64,000 nucleotides of DNA from Parietaria judaica (Eukaryota; Streptophyta; Magnoliopsida; Rosales; Urticaceae), in contig OX940869.1 of the NCBI GenBank assembly GCA_954871525.1, forward strand, positions 24,952,001 to 25,016,000. The letters are read 5' to 3'. Position 1 is the first letter of the stretch, and each line of letters starts with the position of its first letter. Made by a program: the position numbers and the translations under genes. The notes below the pieces were generated by a model. The model was not told the DNA's origin, did no database searches, and worked only from the letters and a program-made list of their open reading frames with translations. Below are positions 51,007-62,489 of this stretch, one piece after another.

Positions 51007-51780
51007 AAATATGTTAATTCTGTTTGTTCCGAGAATGTCAGAGCAACTTAAGCATAGATAATTTAAGACTATAACATAATCATTCTTACAAACAGTCAAA
51101 AAACCCTTTTCATAATAGCATACCCTATCCTGTGAAATTTTATTATATAATAAAATTACAATATTATTCGTAAGTAAAACATTAGTATGCTATGAATCCA
51201 TAGATTACCATATACAAATAGCTTTGGATTTGAAAAAATATGATATGGTTAATAGACATATCAAGATATTTGTGCCTATATATATTTCAGCAATCAAATC
51301 GTTTTTATATATATACATAAAAAAATAGGAAAAAGTATGTATATAACTCGTATATTAAAAATATGTATATTTGCAATCTTGTTAATCATATAAGAACCAC
51401 ATAAGAAATAACTTCTTCTCACTATATCAAGGAAAAGTATTCAAGCTGATGTTAACAAATACTAACGTATTTATTTTTCTTTTTCACATGAAGATAATAG
51501 AAGATGTTCATGTATACCTTCAATACTTTTTTTTTTTCTTTCTTCTTACTGTTCTTCCTCCAGAGCGTAAGCTCCTTCTTTTTTGTATGTGTTATTATTA
51601 AATCCTAACATCAGGAGGGGTTTGAGAAATACTTGTGGAAGAGAGTAAAACAAATAAAAAGCTAGAAGGATATAGAAGGTTCACGATATGATGTTATCAT
51701 CGTATAAATACTTAATAACTAAGAAATATAAGTACGGATAAGGTTAAAATAAAATCAACCAATGATAATACTGAACTTGA

Positions 51781-51812
<32 letters not shown>

Positions 51813-52372
51813 TATATATGTGTGTGTGTGTGTCGGTTAACAACCTATAGAGAAGTAAAAGAAATAAAGTTAATAATTATATAACTTAGTACCTAAAGTT
51901 ATATGTATTTGCACACAAAGTACAAAAGTTAATGTTTATATTTTAGCCCGCACATACAAATAACTAAGAAAGCCCTAAAATTATTATTCATCACAACTAA
52001 AGATAGTACACTCTCTAAATTAAGAGTGTATATCTATCTTATTATCGTTGAAATTTCAAAACGATCATATACGGAATATTTACGGGTGTTACAGGTTCAA
52101 TTAGTTGTGTTAAATAGTATTAATTAGGGGTTTAATTCTTTGTTTTGTCGTAAACGAGGATGACGTGGGCTCGTTCACGTGGCAAAAATTATTATGTCAG
52201 CAACCCACGTTTGTCCACGTGGCCAGAGTTAACGGGTAAGTTAACAGCGTTACGAGAATGGAGTGGTCAACTCCCCAAATGCGACTTTGTGTATTTTTGC
52301 CACCACTTTTAAACTTTGGGAACACGAGAGGTTCTTTGACCAAACTTTGGGTATTTTTGCCGTCATTAACCC
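49547..52372. mobile_element. Mutator-type MITE, copy 3, split by a solo LTR
   Basis: Left part 49547-49741 and right part 52099-52372 are the two halves of one MITE with ends GGGTTAATGACGGC and CGTCATTAACCC. The host flanks are TATTTTGTGT on both sides (49537-49546 and 52373-52382), a 9-10-bp duplication. Taking out the LTR and one copy of its 5-bp duplication leaves 469 bp, the same length as copy 1. Confidence 0.88.
49742..52093. mobile_element. Solo LTR (TGTAAC family) inside MITE copy 3
   Basis: Starts TGTAACGCCCCGATTTCCCG and ends ACGGGTGTTACA, with the 5-bp duplication GGTTC at 49737-49741 and 52094-52098. The first 900 bp or so closely follow the solo LTR at 9964-11745, including the CCACCGTATGCACCCGTATA block and the GAGACTACCCGTCTC repeats (50335-50440). 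It has a TA run at about 50946-51004 and TA/GT runs at 51781-51832. No coding domains or second LTR were found. Confidence 0.82.
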
Positions 52373-53589
52373 TATTTTGTGTAGATGATAACATATAAGA
52401 AACAAATAAGCGACTAAAACAGTTGCAAATTCAAAATAAATATCGATCTGTTCTTAAATTTGATGAGAACCGATTTGTCACTTTTATTCAAAAATTATTT
52501 TTTTCCTGTAAAATAGAAAATATTAGCGATTCTCGAGATAAGTTGGATGCTTTCCTTAAAATTTGATTCGTCTGCTCTAGGTGCTTGAGGTTCTTTAGGC
52601 GATTAGCTTCTCAGGATGCAACGGACGACCGCGAACTTTGTAACAGTTTGAAGTCCACCGACGAATTGAAACTTCTTGAACTCTGTTACCGAAAGGCTCG
52701 TGATATAAAAACATTGGATAGCATATGAAAGATTGAACTTGCAGAGTTAAAACCGATAAGCAAATTCATAGAAAGTCAGAATTTTTGTAAACTATTTCGA
52801 TTGTGGTATGTGGAATGGGGTCGACGTTACCTCAATTTATAGATGCGGAAGGGAGACAAAATTGATATTGAATCAATTCCATAGAATTTAATAATAAATT
52901 GCAATTAATCCAAAACGTAATAAATTAAATTCTATATTTATAATGGTCATAATAATTAATATGACCGTATTACATAACGTTCGAACGTCAGAACAAATCC
53001 CGGTAATTGGAGAGAGCGTTCGTCTCTAGTGTTCGACATTTCGACCCATTCGACGATAACTCAATTTTAATTTAACTGTAATATTTTCCAGCACCGCTGA
53101 CAAGGCACTGAATGCCACTTTTCGGTACCGCGCAAGAAATGTGTAACGTTAGGAACTTTTGCTGCTACAATTTAACTTTACGAGTTTTCTACAAGTTTAA
53201 AATAACCTTGGGGATTTTTCCACCTATATACCTAATATGTAACGTGCTAGTACTTTTATTCCCTTATTATTATAAAGCACATCATAAATAGACAGATATT
53301 AAAGATTTCTTCAGCTTGCAAATCAAACAAACGTGTCAAAATATTTCCAATATCATTATTAATATATCAAATAAAATCTCTCGTGATGTCAATGACAATG
53401 ACCGATTCATTTAGAAACATAAACGCCCAAACTATCACATATTATATATCAGGATCGTTATCATTCCAGTCTGTCTATTCTGATCGACAAGTACGAAACT
53501 TGGTATAATTTATACCTAATAGGAGTCATGAATTAAGACACTTTGAGCAAATAATTAGCCGAATTCTATCAAAGGGTCATCATAAGAAA
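52373..53589 (+). promoter_or_regulatory. Upstream region of PDR copy B
   Basis: Non-coding. 52450-53070 is the dispersed repeat also found in intron 4 of copy A. 53140-53260 and 53330-53590 align with the upstream region of copy A, including AATAGGAGTCATGAATTAAG at about 53518. The TATA-like stretch is TATAATTTATA at 53503. Confidence 0.5.
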
Positions 53590-53927
53590 ATGGAACCAAA
53601 TGAAATAGTCGCTTCGTCTTTTCGCCACGGCCACTCATCGCGCTTCTCTGCAGTGTCCCTGGAGGAGGAGAGCGATCACCGTGGTGACGACGACGAATTA
53701 AAGCTCCAATGGGCTGCCATAGAGAGGCTTCCGACCTTCAGGCGCCTTCGGATGTCGTTGTTCGACAACGAAGACTTAACCGACAGTGAATTGGACGAAG
53801 GAAAAAGTATCATCGACGTGACGAAGCTAGGAAACCTTGAACGACAAGTTTTCATCGGAAAGCTTGTTAAAGATATTGAGGAGGATAATCGCAGGCTCTT
53901 GAAGAAGTTGAAAGAAAGGATACACAG
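53590..53927 (+). CDS. PDR-type ABC transporter, copy B, exon 1
   Basis: Same length (338 bp) and nearly the same protein as exon 1 of copy A: MEPNEIVASSFRHGHSSRF, then [14 protein letters not shown] and [15 protein letters not shown]. The start ATG aligns with 28450 in copy A, which supports that start over the ATG 18 bp earlier there. The donor site reads CACAG|GCAAGTA, a GC donor in place of the GTAAGC of copy A; GC-AG introns are a known minor class and the rest of this site fits the consensus. Exon 2 is not inside the window. The first intron carries a large nested transposon, so expression of full transcript is uncertain. Confidence 0.85.
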
Positions 53928-53959
53928 GCAAGTATATGTTTCTTCTTTACATAAAAATT

Positions 53960-53967
<8 letters not shown>

Positions 53968-53993
<26 letters not shown>
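53968..53993. repeat. AT microsatellite after PDR-B exon 1
   Basis: TA run matching in position the longer run at about 28818-28856 after exon 1 of copy A, so the microsatellite predates the duplication and has changed length in at least one copy. Confidence 0.8.
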
Positions 53994-54789
53994 TATGCAT
54001 GACTAGTTTCTTGCAAGGGTCAGTGTATTATTATATATAGATTTTAGTTGCTTAAATTCCAATGTTTATATGCGATAGTATTCGTTAAATTCAACCAAGA
54101 ATAGTGGCTATCATAGAAGCAATAGATAGAGAATTATGAAGACTATGGATCTTATCTACTAGTTCTTCATACATTATTACAGTAAATAATGTCCAGAAAC
54201 TAGTAAATTTTTTTTCTTCAATTATTAAATTGGTGTGAGTTCTTTTTTCAATTTGTTGTAGGACTGTTTTAACTTTGGCGATACTTAAGTCTCAATGGTA
54301 TATTTATTTATAACGAAATTTACTTTTCTTGCTTATACCCTCTATTTTCAGAAAGAGCCAAAATATACAATATAATTGTAATTTTACTATATTACCATTT
54401 ATTTGTTTATAGCCAAAATATTTTTTTTCATCTATTATGATGATAGCTAAAAATTATTAATTATTAATTGTTAATTGTTTAAGTGTTATGTAATTATATA
54501 TTTATATTATTAATGCTTCAAGAATTAATATTCTTGAAAAAAAAAGAGAATAATGTATTAAATAAATTTTTTATTATATTTTATTTTTTCAAATAAAAAA
54601 TAAAAATTTATACCAAACAATTATTTGAAAACATCTCAAATAATTTATTACTTTTTGTTTTCAAATAATTTATTACTTTAGAATATGATTTTGTAAACTA
54701 TTGTTTTGGGTCAACTTTTATTGTTTGCTATTTATGATGAGAAGAATGTTGCTATGTACGAGCTTTGAATGCTATTCAAGAACTCAAGT

Positions 54790-54920
54790 TGAAAACAGAT
54801 GGGAAAAATGATTTTCTCATTCATGAATTTGGGTATTTACACCAATATGACAAGAAGATAAGATAACGGTAATAAAAGTACCGAACTATAAACAATCACT
54901 AAGCTATACAATATTCTACA
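54790..54920 (-). repeat. 3' LTR of the copia element
   Basis: 131 bp; on the minus strand TGTAGAATATTG to CTGTTTTCA. It differs from the 5' LTR at several positions and small indels. Confidence 0.88.
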
Positions 54921-54927
54921 CTCCCCC

Positions 54928-55476
54928 TCAAGCTGAATAGTATATGTTATACAAGCCAACCTTGGAACTAAGTTCATCGAAAGAACTTCGAGGTAAAGCT
55001 TTGGTGAGGATGTCCGCAATCTGAAGCTTGAAAGGAATGTAGCTCAAGTCGATGATGCCACGATTAACCTTCTCCGAAACGAAATGTCTATCAATTTCAA
55101 TGTGCTTCGTTCGGTCGTGGTGAACAGTATTCTTGACAATCCTGATTGCGGACTGACTATCACAGAACATCTTAATAGCCCCGGATTGATCCATCCCCAG
55201 CTCTTTCAAGAGCCTCTGGATCCACATTCCCTCGCATATTCATAATGCAAGAGCATGGTACTCTGACTCGGCACTATTTTGGGAGACAACCGATTGCTTC
55301 TTGCTTATCCAAGTAACAAGATTTCCCCAGACATATGAGCAGTACCCAGAGGTTGATCTTCGATCGGTGGCTTCTGCAGCCCAACTAGCATCTGTGAAGA
55401 TCTTGGTCTCACGAGTCTCAGATTTTTGGAATAATAGGCCATGACCGGGCGTAGACTTCAAGTACCGACTCATCAC
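54928..55476 (-). pseudogene. Copia RNase H
   Basis: Reads RYLKSTPGHGLLF, FTDASWAAEATDRRSTSGYC, SQNSAESEYHALAL, then a TGA at about 55241 and on with MWIQRLLKELGM, FCDSQSAIRIVKN, HIEIDRHFV and ADILTKALP. It degrades the RNA strand during replication. The last coding bases end just before the polypurine tract. Confidence 0.85.
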
Positions 55477-56050
55477 CGGTCAAGATGATGTCGTCAACGT
55501 ATCCAATGAGAATAGCCATCTTTCCATTATTGTTTCGTTTGACGAAGAGAGTATGATCGGCTTGACATTGGAGGTATCCGTTGGAAGTAACGGCCTTGGT
55601 GAATTTCTCAAACCAGGCACGAGGAGACTGTTTCAAGCCGTACAACGACTTTTTCAGTTTGCAGACTAGGTGGCGATTGGAATATTTTTCTAGTCCTGGA
55701 GGTATATTCATGTAGACTTCTTCTTTTAGATCTCCAATGAGGAATGCGTTTTTGACATCAAGTTGAAATAGTGGCCAATCCATATTTACGGTAAGAGAAA
55801 AAAGTACTCGTACCGTGTTTAGTTTAGCCACTGGAGCAAAAGTCTCTTGAAAGTCGATTCCTTGAGTTTGGGTGAAGCCCTTTGCGACAAGTCTAGCTTT
55901 GAATCTCGCGATACTCCCATCGGACTTGTACTTGACTTTGAAGACCCATTTACACCTGACGGGGCGTTTTCTGCGTGGTAATTCAGTGAGACTCCACGTT
56001 CTGTTGCTATCCAATGCTCGGATTTCTTCTTCTACTGCATGTTTTCCCAT
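55418..56050 (-). pseudogene. Copia reverse transcriptase, 3' part deleted
   Basis: Contains NRTWSLTELPRRKRPVRCKW, ARLVAKGFTQTQGIDFQETF, LDVKNAFLIGDL, KLKKSLYGLKQSPRAWFEKF and the catalytic YVDD (GYVDDIILTGD). Directly after LTGD the sequence jumps, out of frame, to the RYLKSTPG segment near the RNase H start, so roughly 100 residues of thumb and connection are missing (deletion point about 55472). Near 56050-56110 and 56120-56210 short segments (TTCCCATGAACAGATT, TAGTGATGAAAGCTC) are repeated, a small local rearrangement. Confidence 0.88.
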
Positions 56051-56548
56051 GAACAGATTAGTGATGAAAGCTCAAGAGCTTCATGAATAAAGCTAGAGAC
56101 GTTGGTGCTATCAAGGTTAGTGATGAAAGCTCTATATTTCGGATGCAACTTGTTTTACGCAACATAAAGTTCAATGGGATATTCAGTGTTCCCATGAACA
56201 GATTTATTGGGATAGCCTTTCCGGAGAGCCATAGGGAAATCTGAATCATCGACCACAGGTTGAAGAATTTCTGTACCTAATGGATTAGTCGAGGTAGAGG
56301 GTGTCGGATCCGGATCTTAACCGATTTGACGATGCGGGGAGCTCTCTACATGTTCACGAGACCGAGATAAGCTAGGAGGAGAGTCTAAGATATTTTCGAC
56401 AACCAAAAGAGGTATGGGAGTCGAATGATTTTTCTGGAATGTTGACGACCGAAAAAGAAGTGGTCATCGGAGGAATGTCGATTGGTTTAATTGAAGGTGA
56501 TGGGATTTTGGGTTGAGTGTCTTGATTGACTTCTCAAATTTAAGATTC

Positions 56549-57380
56549 TCAAGAGTTCTCCCCTTGAATGTCGGATTTGGGGAAGAAAGACGCACCTTCA
56601 AGGAAGGTGACATCCATTGAGTTATAAATGGTGCGGGAAATAGAGCAATAACATTTGTACTTTTTTTTATGTAGAGAATAGCCCAAAAAAATGCACTTAA
56701 CGGCTCGAGGATCAAATTTTGATCGATTTTGTTTGTGAACATGGACAAAGGCAGTACACCCGAAGACTTTCTTTGGTAGGTCGACAGAGAACGTTAAGAG
56801 ATGTGGATGAATACCAACGAGAACTTGACGAGGAGATAGGAAATTTAGGACACGACTCGGCATACGATTAATGAGGTATGTCGCCGTGAGAATAACATCT
56901 CCCCAAAAATGTTTTGGAACGGATTTGGCAAACATTATGGATCGAGATACTTCAAGAATGTGTCTATTTTTTCGCTCGGCTATACCATTCTGTTGTGGGG
57001 TGTCCACATATGAGCTTATATGAACGATTCCTTTCTCGGACAAGTATAGAGTGAGAGTTTGATTGAAATAATCCCGTGCATTATCAGTGTGAAGGACTTG
57101 AATACGGGTATTGAACTGAGACTCAATCATGGAGTAAAACTTTTGAAAGGGGGGAGCGGTTTCTGTTTTATCTTTCATGAGAAATGTCCACGTCATGCGA
57201 GAGCGGTCATCAATGAATGTGATGAACCATCGAGCACCACTTATATGACGTACCCATGAGGGCCCTCAAATGTCACTATGAATCACTAAGAATGGTTTAG
57301 ATGATTTATAGTCGGTGTCACGGAAGGAATGTCGAGTATGTTTTGCAAATTGACACACTTAACATTGATAATGTGAAGAC
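56549..57380 (-). pseudogene. Copia integrase core
   Basis: The catalytic triad is visible: Asp in FIDDRSRMTW, Asp in LHTDNARDYF and Glu in TPQQNGIAERKNR. The upstream part has CQFAKHTRH of the zinc-binding end. A TGA at about 57265 replaces the Trp expected in the SDIWGP motif. Downstream FGCTAFVHVHKQNRSKFDPR and FLGYS match the GKY-like C-terminal segment of copia integrases. Confidence 0.88.
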
Positions 57381-57479
57381 TTGATTTTGGTGAATAAATT
57401 TGGAAACACTTTTTCAAGATATGGGAAGATGGGACGACCATGGCGATAGTGCCATAACATAACTTAATCTTCTACAGAC

Positions 57480-58248
57480 ACATAATTTGTGTATGAAAGA
57501 GTAACAACGCTTGATGGCACATGACCTTGGTCGGAATCTTGAACTTATTTTTTCAGAGAAGTTGTATCTTTAAACATGTAGAGGCCACCACGCATCTCAC
57601 CTCGACCAATTTCTTTCTCAGAGCCCAATACCTGAAAATCACAAAAATTGGCAAAGAAACGGGTCATGCAATTAGCGTCACGAGTAAGTTTACTGACCGA
57701 CAAAAGGTTGCAAGTGATCTTCGAACAAATACCACAGATTGAAGAACGATGTCTTTTGAGATTCGAACAGATCCGAATCCTTTAACCGGTATAAATGTCC
57801 CGTCAGTGGTCCTTACGGAGGAATGACTTGTAGTTTGCCTGAATGTGATAAAATAGCTTCGATCTCCTGTCATGTAATCTGTTGCACCCGAATCAATGAT
57901 CTAGGTTTTCGGTTTTCGGATTTGAACTAGGCGATCGGACGTCAAGCTAGTATAGGCATGAGTATCAGTAGAATAACCGACACTTGGATTGGATAGAGGC
58001 TCAGACTGTGATCGGGTGATGACCATTTTCTCGAGATCTTTGAATTCACTGCTGAGTCGCTGTAATAATTGTCTGTCTGTAGCAATATCATGAGAGCTCG
58101 TAGTGGGCTTGGATCGATCCATGAAATTTGTTGGTTTTTCGTGCAATTTCCAATGACCATGAGCATTGCAATGATCATTCCAAGGACGTCCCCAACGTGG
58201 TGTCAGAGAGAAGTGTACGGGAGTAGGAGATTTAGCCCGAGAAGACAT
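57480..58248 (-). pseudogene. Copia nucleocapsid end, protease and pre-integrase region
   Basis: From 58248 the frame has a degraded zinc knuckle (HCNAHGHWKLHEKP) and a linker. It then reaches the protease motif IIDSGATDYMTGD at about 57897-57859 after a TAG at about 57900 that replaces the usual Trp. The protease continues (VRTTDGTFIPVKGFGSV) with frame changes, then the GAG-pre-integrase region toward 57480. Confidence 0.75.
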
Positions 58249-58965
58249 ACTTTTAAAGGAGCTAGGCGCAGGAGCAAGCCGAGAAAAATAATTTTTCTAT
58301 AGGTTGGGACACAATTTTTCGCGCAGGCGCAGAGAGAAAATAGGAGTTTCTGTGCGCAGGAACCTTTCTTTTCAGTGTGGGCTAGAGCTGCACACGCTCA
58401 CGTCGCGACCAATCGCGACGAAAGTCGCCAAAATCGCGAGCAGGGACGTCGCGATGCGTCGTGGCTTGGCTGGTCGCGATGCGTCGCGACGTGGTCGCGA
58501 TTTAGCGAGGAAGGACCAAAAAAAGGGCTGCGGCAAAAGTTATTTTTTGTTTCCAATGTTTAATTTTATTAGTTTTTATCCGAATTTAAGTATTAAATTA
58601 TGTAAACTTATTATTTAAACTTTATTTATTTCAAAATTAATATTTTAGTATGTTATTATTGTGTAACATATTATTAATTTTAATTTATAAGTTAATTTTT
58701 AAGTTGTAATATATGTTAATAAGTATTAATGTGTACCATATTAATAATTATTAAAATTCTAAAATAAATAAGTAAATATGATAAAACAAGATATTAAAAA
58801 AAAAGTTGTATTATTCATTGTGAATATTACAATATGGTGGAAGAAGTTGTAAATATTCAGTGTAAATATTACAAGATGCCTCACTAAAACCTCTCTTGTA
58901 AAACCCTCCTTAAGGACATAAAACCAAGAGAGGAAAGAGCACATCATATTGGCGTTTACATTGCG

Positions 58966-60526
58966 TCACTCGGGGAACCAGTCGTTAAACCTTTGCGTCA
59001 TAAGCTCTAGCTCCGTTGGCTCGGACCGTTGGGCGATGGTGGGGTTGCGGAACATCCAATCGTTCAACACCACCGCTTGCTCGAGGTGTGTGGGAGTTGT
59101 TGACGCCCTCCGGTCGTCGATTATATGCTGAGCCGAGCTGAACGCGCTCTCCGAAGCAACGCTGGAAATGGGGATGGACAGTATATCCCTCGCCATTCTC
59201 GCCAATATCGGGAATCTTTCCCGTTGATTCTTCCACCATCCAATCACATCGAACTCGACGGAGTCCTCGTCGATCCGCAGGCCGTAGTACCGCTTCAGTT
59301 CTTGCGAGGCACCGTCCGTTTCCTCCGCTCGTGCCGGTGGCGTACCGGATCCCGATGCTTCTCCGCGATCCAGTCTTTGCTTCAGTCTCCGGACAAATGC
59401 TAGGCCGGTCTTGGTTGGCCTTTCCATAACTGCCCTTTGCTCCGCCTCCACGTTGAACTGTGGGAACCGCCGGTCGTATTCACTGTAAAGTTCATAAAAA
59501 GCTTCATTAACAACCTTAATATAATCAGTGTAATCCACCCTTAAGTTTGTCCCGATTGCTGACATCAAAGGCCCGAACGTAAACATAATACGGGGATCCA
59601 AGATAGCACCGAAACAATACGAAAAAGGGGGTGGATCCCAATAACTTTTGAATTTTGCAACCATTCCCTCAATCATGGGCGAAATAACAGGGTCATTTGC
59701 GAATTCAGAAAAAGTGTTTGTAATTTCGTAAAGACCCGAAAGACCATGATTCAAGGAAGGTTGATGTGACAAGCACATTTTTGATGTAAAATATTACGAA
59801 AAGGAGAACCGGGCAAACTATTTTCTAAGATAGTAATAGCGGCGTTATTGTTTGCGGCATTGTCTAACGTAATAGAAATGATACGATTTTGCAAACCCCA
59901 ATCATTGAATAATTCTATTAATTTATCGGAAATGTTTTTGCCGGTATGGCGACACTCGAATGGTGACATGTTTAAAAGTTTTTGACATGGATCCCAATTC
60001 TCGTCGACGTAATGGGCGGTCAGACTCAAATAGTCGTTAAGACTCGGACCGCTCCACAAGTCGGTGGTAAAAGCAACGTTAATGTTGGAAATTTTGAAAA
60101 AATCGACCAAATAATTTTTTTTGCATTTTGTAAGCAGACTCCATGTCCCTGGTATACGTCGTACGGGAAAACTGTTCGTAAGACGGATTAACCCTTTGCA
60201 TATATTGTGTATGCGCAGGGTTTTCCACCAAACTCATCGGTGCGCCCGTAGACAGTAACCACTCGAGGGTCCATTTCCGTAAATTTTCGATGGTAAGAGC
60301 ACTTACCTGTGCTGTGTTTACCTCGTTACCGTCTCCGTAGCACGCTTTCTTATGTCGCGTCAAGTAGCCGGTTCCTTTGTCCCCCAACGCATCGAGGGTT
60401 TCATGGCACTTCTTGCACGTGGCGATCTTGATTCGAACACCGTTCTCCACCCGTCGTTCCTCGTGAAAATAATCCCACACCTTCGCTTTGTTTGGTCGTC
60501 CCCACAACAAGGCAGGAGGACTTTCC
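58966..60526 (-). pseudogene. hAT transposase, main exon, frameshifted and internally deleted
   Basis: Exon 2 begins at 60526 after AG (60528-60527). A BED zinc finger comes first (VWDYFHEERR, CKKCHETLDALGDKGTGYLTRHKKAC; Cys-Cys-His-Cys/His pattern). Then an extra A in an A8 run near 60118 shifts the frame, followed by NINVAFTTDLWSGPSLNDYL with the catalytic Asp region and SITLDNAANNNAAI. Near 59760 another break follows CACHI, and about 100 or more residues of the usual helical insertion are missing before GLYEITNTFSEF. The C-terminus has the hATC dimerisation domain (DVIGWWKNQRERFPILARMA, SIPISSVASESAFS) and ends at 58966-58968. It resembles plant RICESLEEPER/DAYSLEEPER-type proteins. Confidence 0.88.
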
Positions 60527-60946
60527 CTATTAAAAATATACGGGAGAAAAAAGGTTAACAAAATAAAAATGGGTATTAATTTTACATGGATTAAATATTA
60601 ATATTAATCATATTAATATTATTAAATTTCATATAGTTAATTAAAAGAGTTAACGAAATTAAAAATGGTATTTTCTATGTGTGGAAATCATTATCAAGCT
60701 CTTTTTGACGGAACTCCCCGAGGTTCCACGGCCAGATCGACTGGAAAGGATGCTATGATCTCGCTTTAGGCCCAAGCTTTTCTAGACAGAACTCCCCGAG
60801 GTTCCCAGGCTAGCTTGGAGGAGATTGCAAAGCAAACCTTATTTAAAAACCAATCTTTCTAAGACACCGTATTCCATTAAGAACTTTATAATAATCACCA
60901 CACATACAAATTACCATTTTTAATCCCGTTAACTTATTAAATATCA

Positions 60947-61197
60947 AGAAAATCGTTTCTGATGTGGAAGATCAGTCGGAACCGCAACCACAGAGCATAC
61001 TAAGACTTTCAAGAGACGTGACAAATTAATTAATTAAACTAAAATAATTAAACTATAATATACACCGTAAAAAAAATTAAACGAAATTAATTAATTAAGA
61101 TAATATGATTAAATGATAATTAAATCTCAAGAAAATCGTTTCTGATGTGGAAGATCAGTCGGAACCGCAACCACAGAGCATACTAAGACTTTCAAGT
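60947..61197. repeat. Direct duplication in the hAT transposase intron
   Basis: A segment of about 68 bp (TCAAGAAAATCGTTTCTGAT... to ...CTAAGACTTTCAAG) occurs at 60947-61014 and again at 61129-61196. A second small repeat, GAACTCCCCGAGGTTCC, is at 60713 and 60789. Confidence 0.9.
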
Positions 61198-61374
61198 GAT
61201 TATTATTTAATAATTATTAATTATTAAAAATTAATTAATTTTTTTCAATTATTTTTTTTAATTATTATTTATTACTTATTAATTATTAATTAATATTTAT
61301 TATTAAGTACTAACTTATTAATTAATAAAAAAATTAATAATAAATGAAATAAAAAAAGGATTAAAGGTTATTAC

Positions 61375-61934
61375 CCGGTAGAAGGACGTCGACTTCGTCG
61401 AGGACAGGCAACGGAGGCTTCACCGCTATCTTGATTGGAAGGTTGAGGAGAACCGCGGTGGTACACCCCGATATTTGAACCACGGATCGAGGGCGGCGTT
61501 TGATAGTCGTCGGGATCGGCATCGTCGGGACGTTGGGTTTGGTCGGGATCGGCATCTTCGGGACCTTGAGGTTCGTCGGGATCGGCACCTTCTGGACCTT
61601 GAGCTCCGTATTCGGCACCTTCCCGTAACATGAGATTGAAAAAAGGATCGTTATTTCCCCTTCTACATTGAGCCACCGCGTCGACCAACTCTGGGGGCAC
61701 ACGGTCGGGATTGGCGTGGTGCTGGGCCACCGCCCGGACTAGACTAGGTCTTAGAGACCGTACTGTATCGTCGGGATAATTTGGATTGTGAGGGGAAGGG
61801 AATAGTTCTGCCGGTAGCCTAACGAGAATGTAGTCGTCGGGACAAGTATCCGATGTTCCCCCTTGTAGAAATTGGGGTTGCAAATTCCTGGCCGCCCTTC
61901 GACCCCCGGAACTACCGCCGCTTCTTCGAGACAT
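61375..61934 (-). CDS. hAT transposase 5' exon (N-terminal acidic region)
   Basis: ORF starting at 61934 (MSRRSGGSSGGRRAARNLQP) with several repeated DPDEPQGPEDAD-like units toward its end. A GT donor at 61374-61373 and the acceptor at 60528-60527 join it to the BED exon in frame across a Gly codon, which is strong evidence that it is the 5' exon of the transposase. A TATA box (CCCTATAAATACC) lies on the minus strand at about 62080-62092, 150 bp upstream of the start. This exon itself is free of stops. Confidence 0.75.
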
Positions 61935-62489
61935 AATGATAGAACTTTAGGAATTTAAAAAATTGGAACTTTGGAACTTTAGAACTTTGGAGATTGAGAG
62001 TGGAAAAAACTTGGAGAGTTGAGAGAATTTGAGAGAGAGTTGAGAGATTGTTGGTGAGGAAATGAGGGAGGAAGAAGTGGTATTTATAGGGTTTTAGGAG
62101 AGGGTGGGGTGGGTGAATAATTATTGTGGTGGGTGAAGTGGGTGAATAATTGTGAGGAGAAAGTGGGTGAAAATATTTTGAAATTTGAAATTTTAGGGTT
62201 GGAATTCGAGTAAAGTGGGTAATAATTGTGGTTGGGGAATAAATTTTGGGTAAAAATTGTGTTATTTTCGCCACCAACAAACACAACTTTTCACTCCCCT
62301 CGGATCGATGACGTGGCGTAATCTCAGCCACACGATCAAGTGCGCGGATCGATGACGTGGTCGTCGCGACTCGCACTCCTCGTCGCGACGAATCGCGACT
62401 TTTGCCGCCTGCGTCGCGACGCGTCGCGACTCGCACTGTAGGCGTCGCGTCGTGATTGGCGACGAATTGTGCACAGCTCTAGTGTGGGC

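Larger units (their letters stand above)
58383..62481 (-). mobile_element. hAT transposon (4,099 bp) inserted in the copia element
   Basis: 8-bp target duplication GTGTGGGC at 58375-58382 and 62482-62489. Terminal inverted repeats begin TAGAGCTG on both ends (left TAGAGCTGCACACG, right, reversed, TAGAGCTGTGCACA). Subterminal zones of about 110 bp at both ends are packed with TCGCGA-type motifs. It encodes a BED-zinc-finger hAT transposase on the minus strand, which is broken. The termini are intact, so it might still be moved by a related enzyme. Confidence 0.93.
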
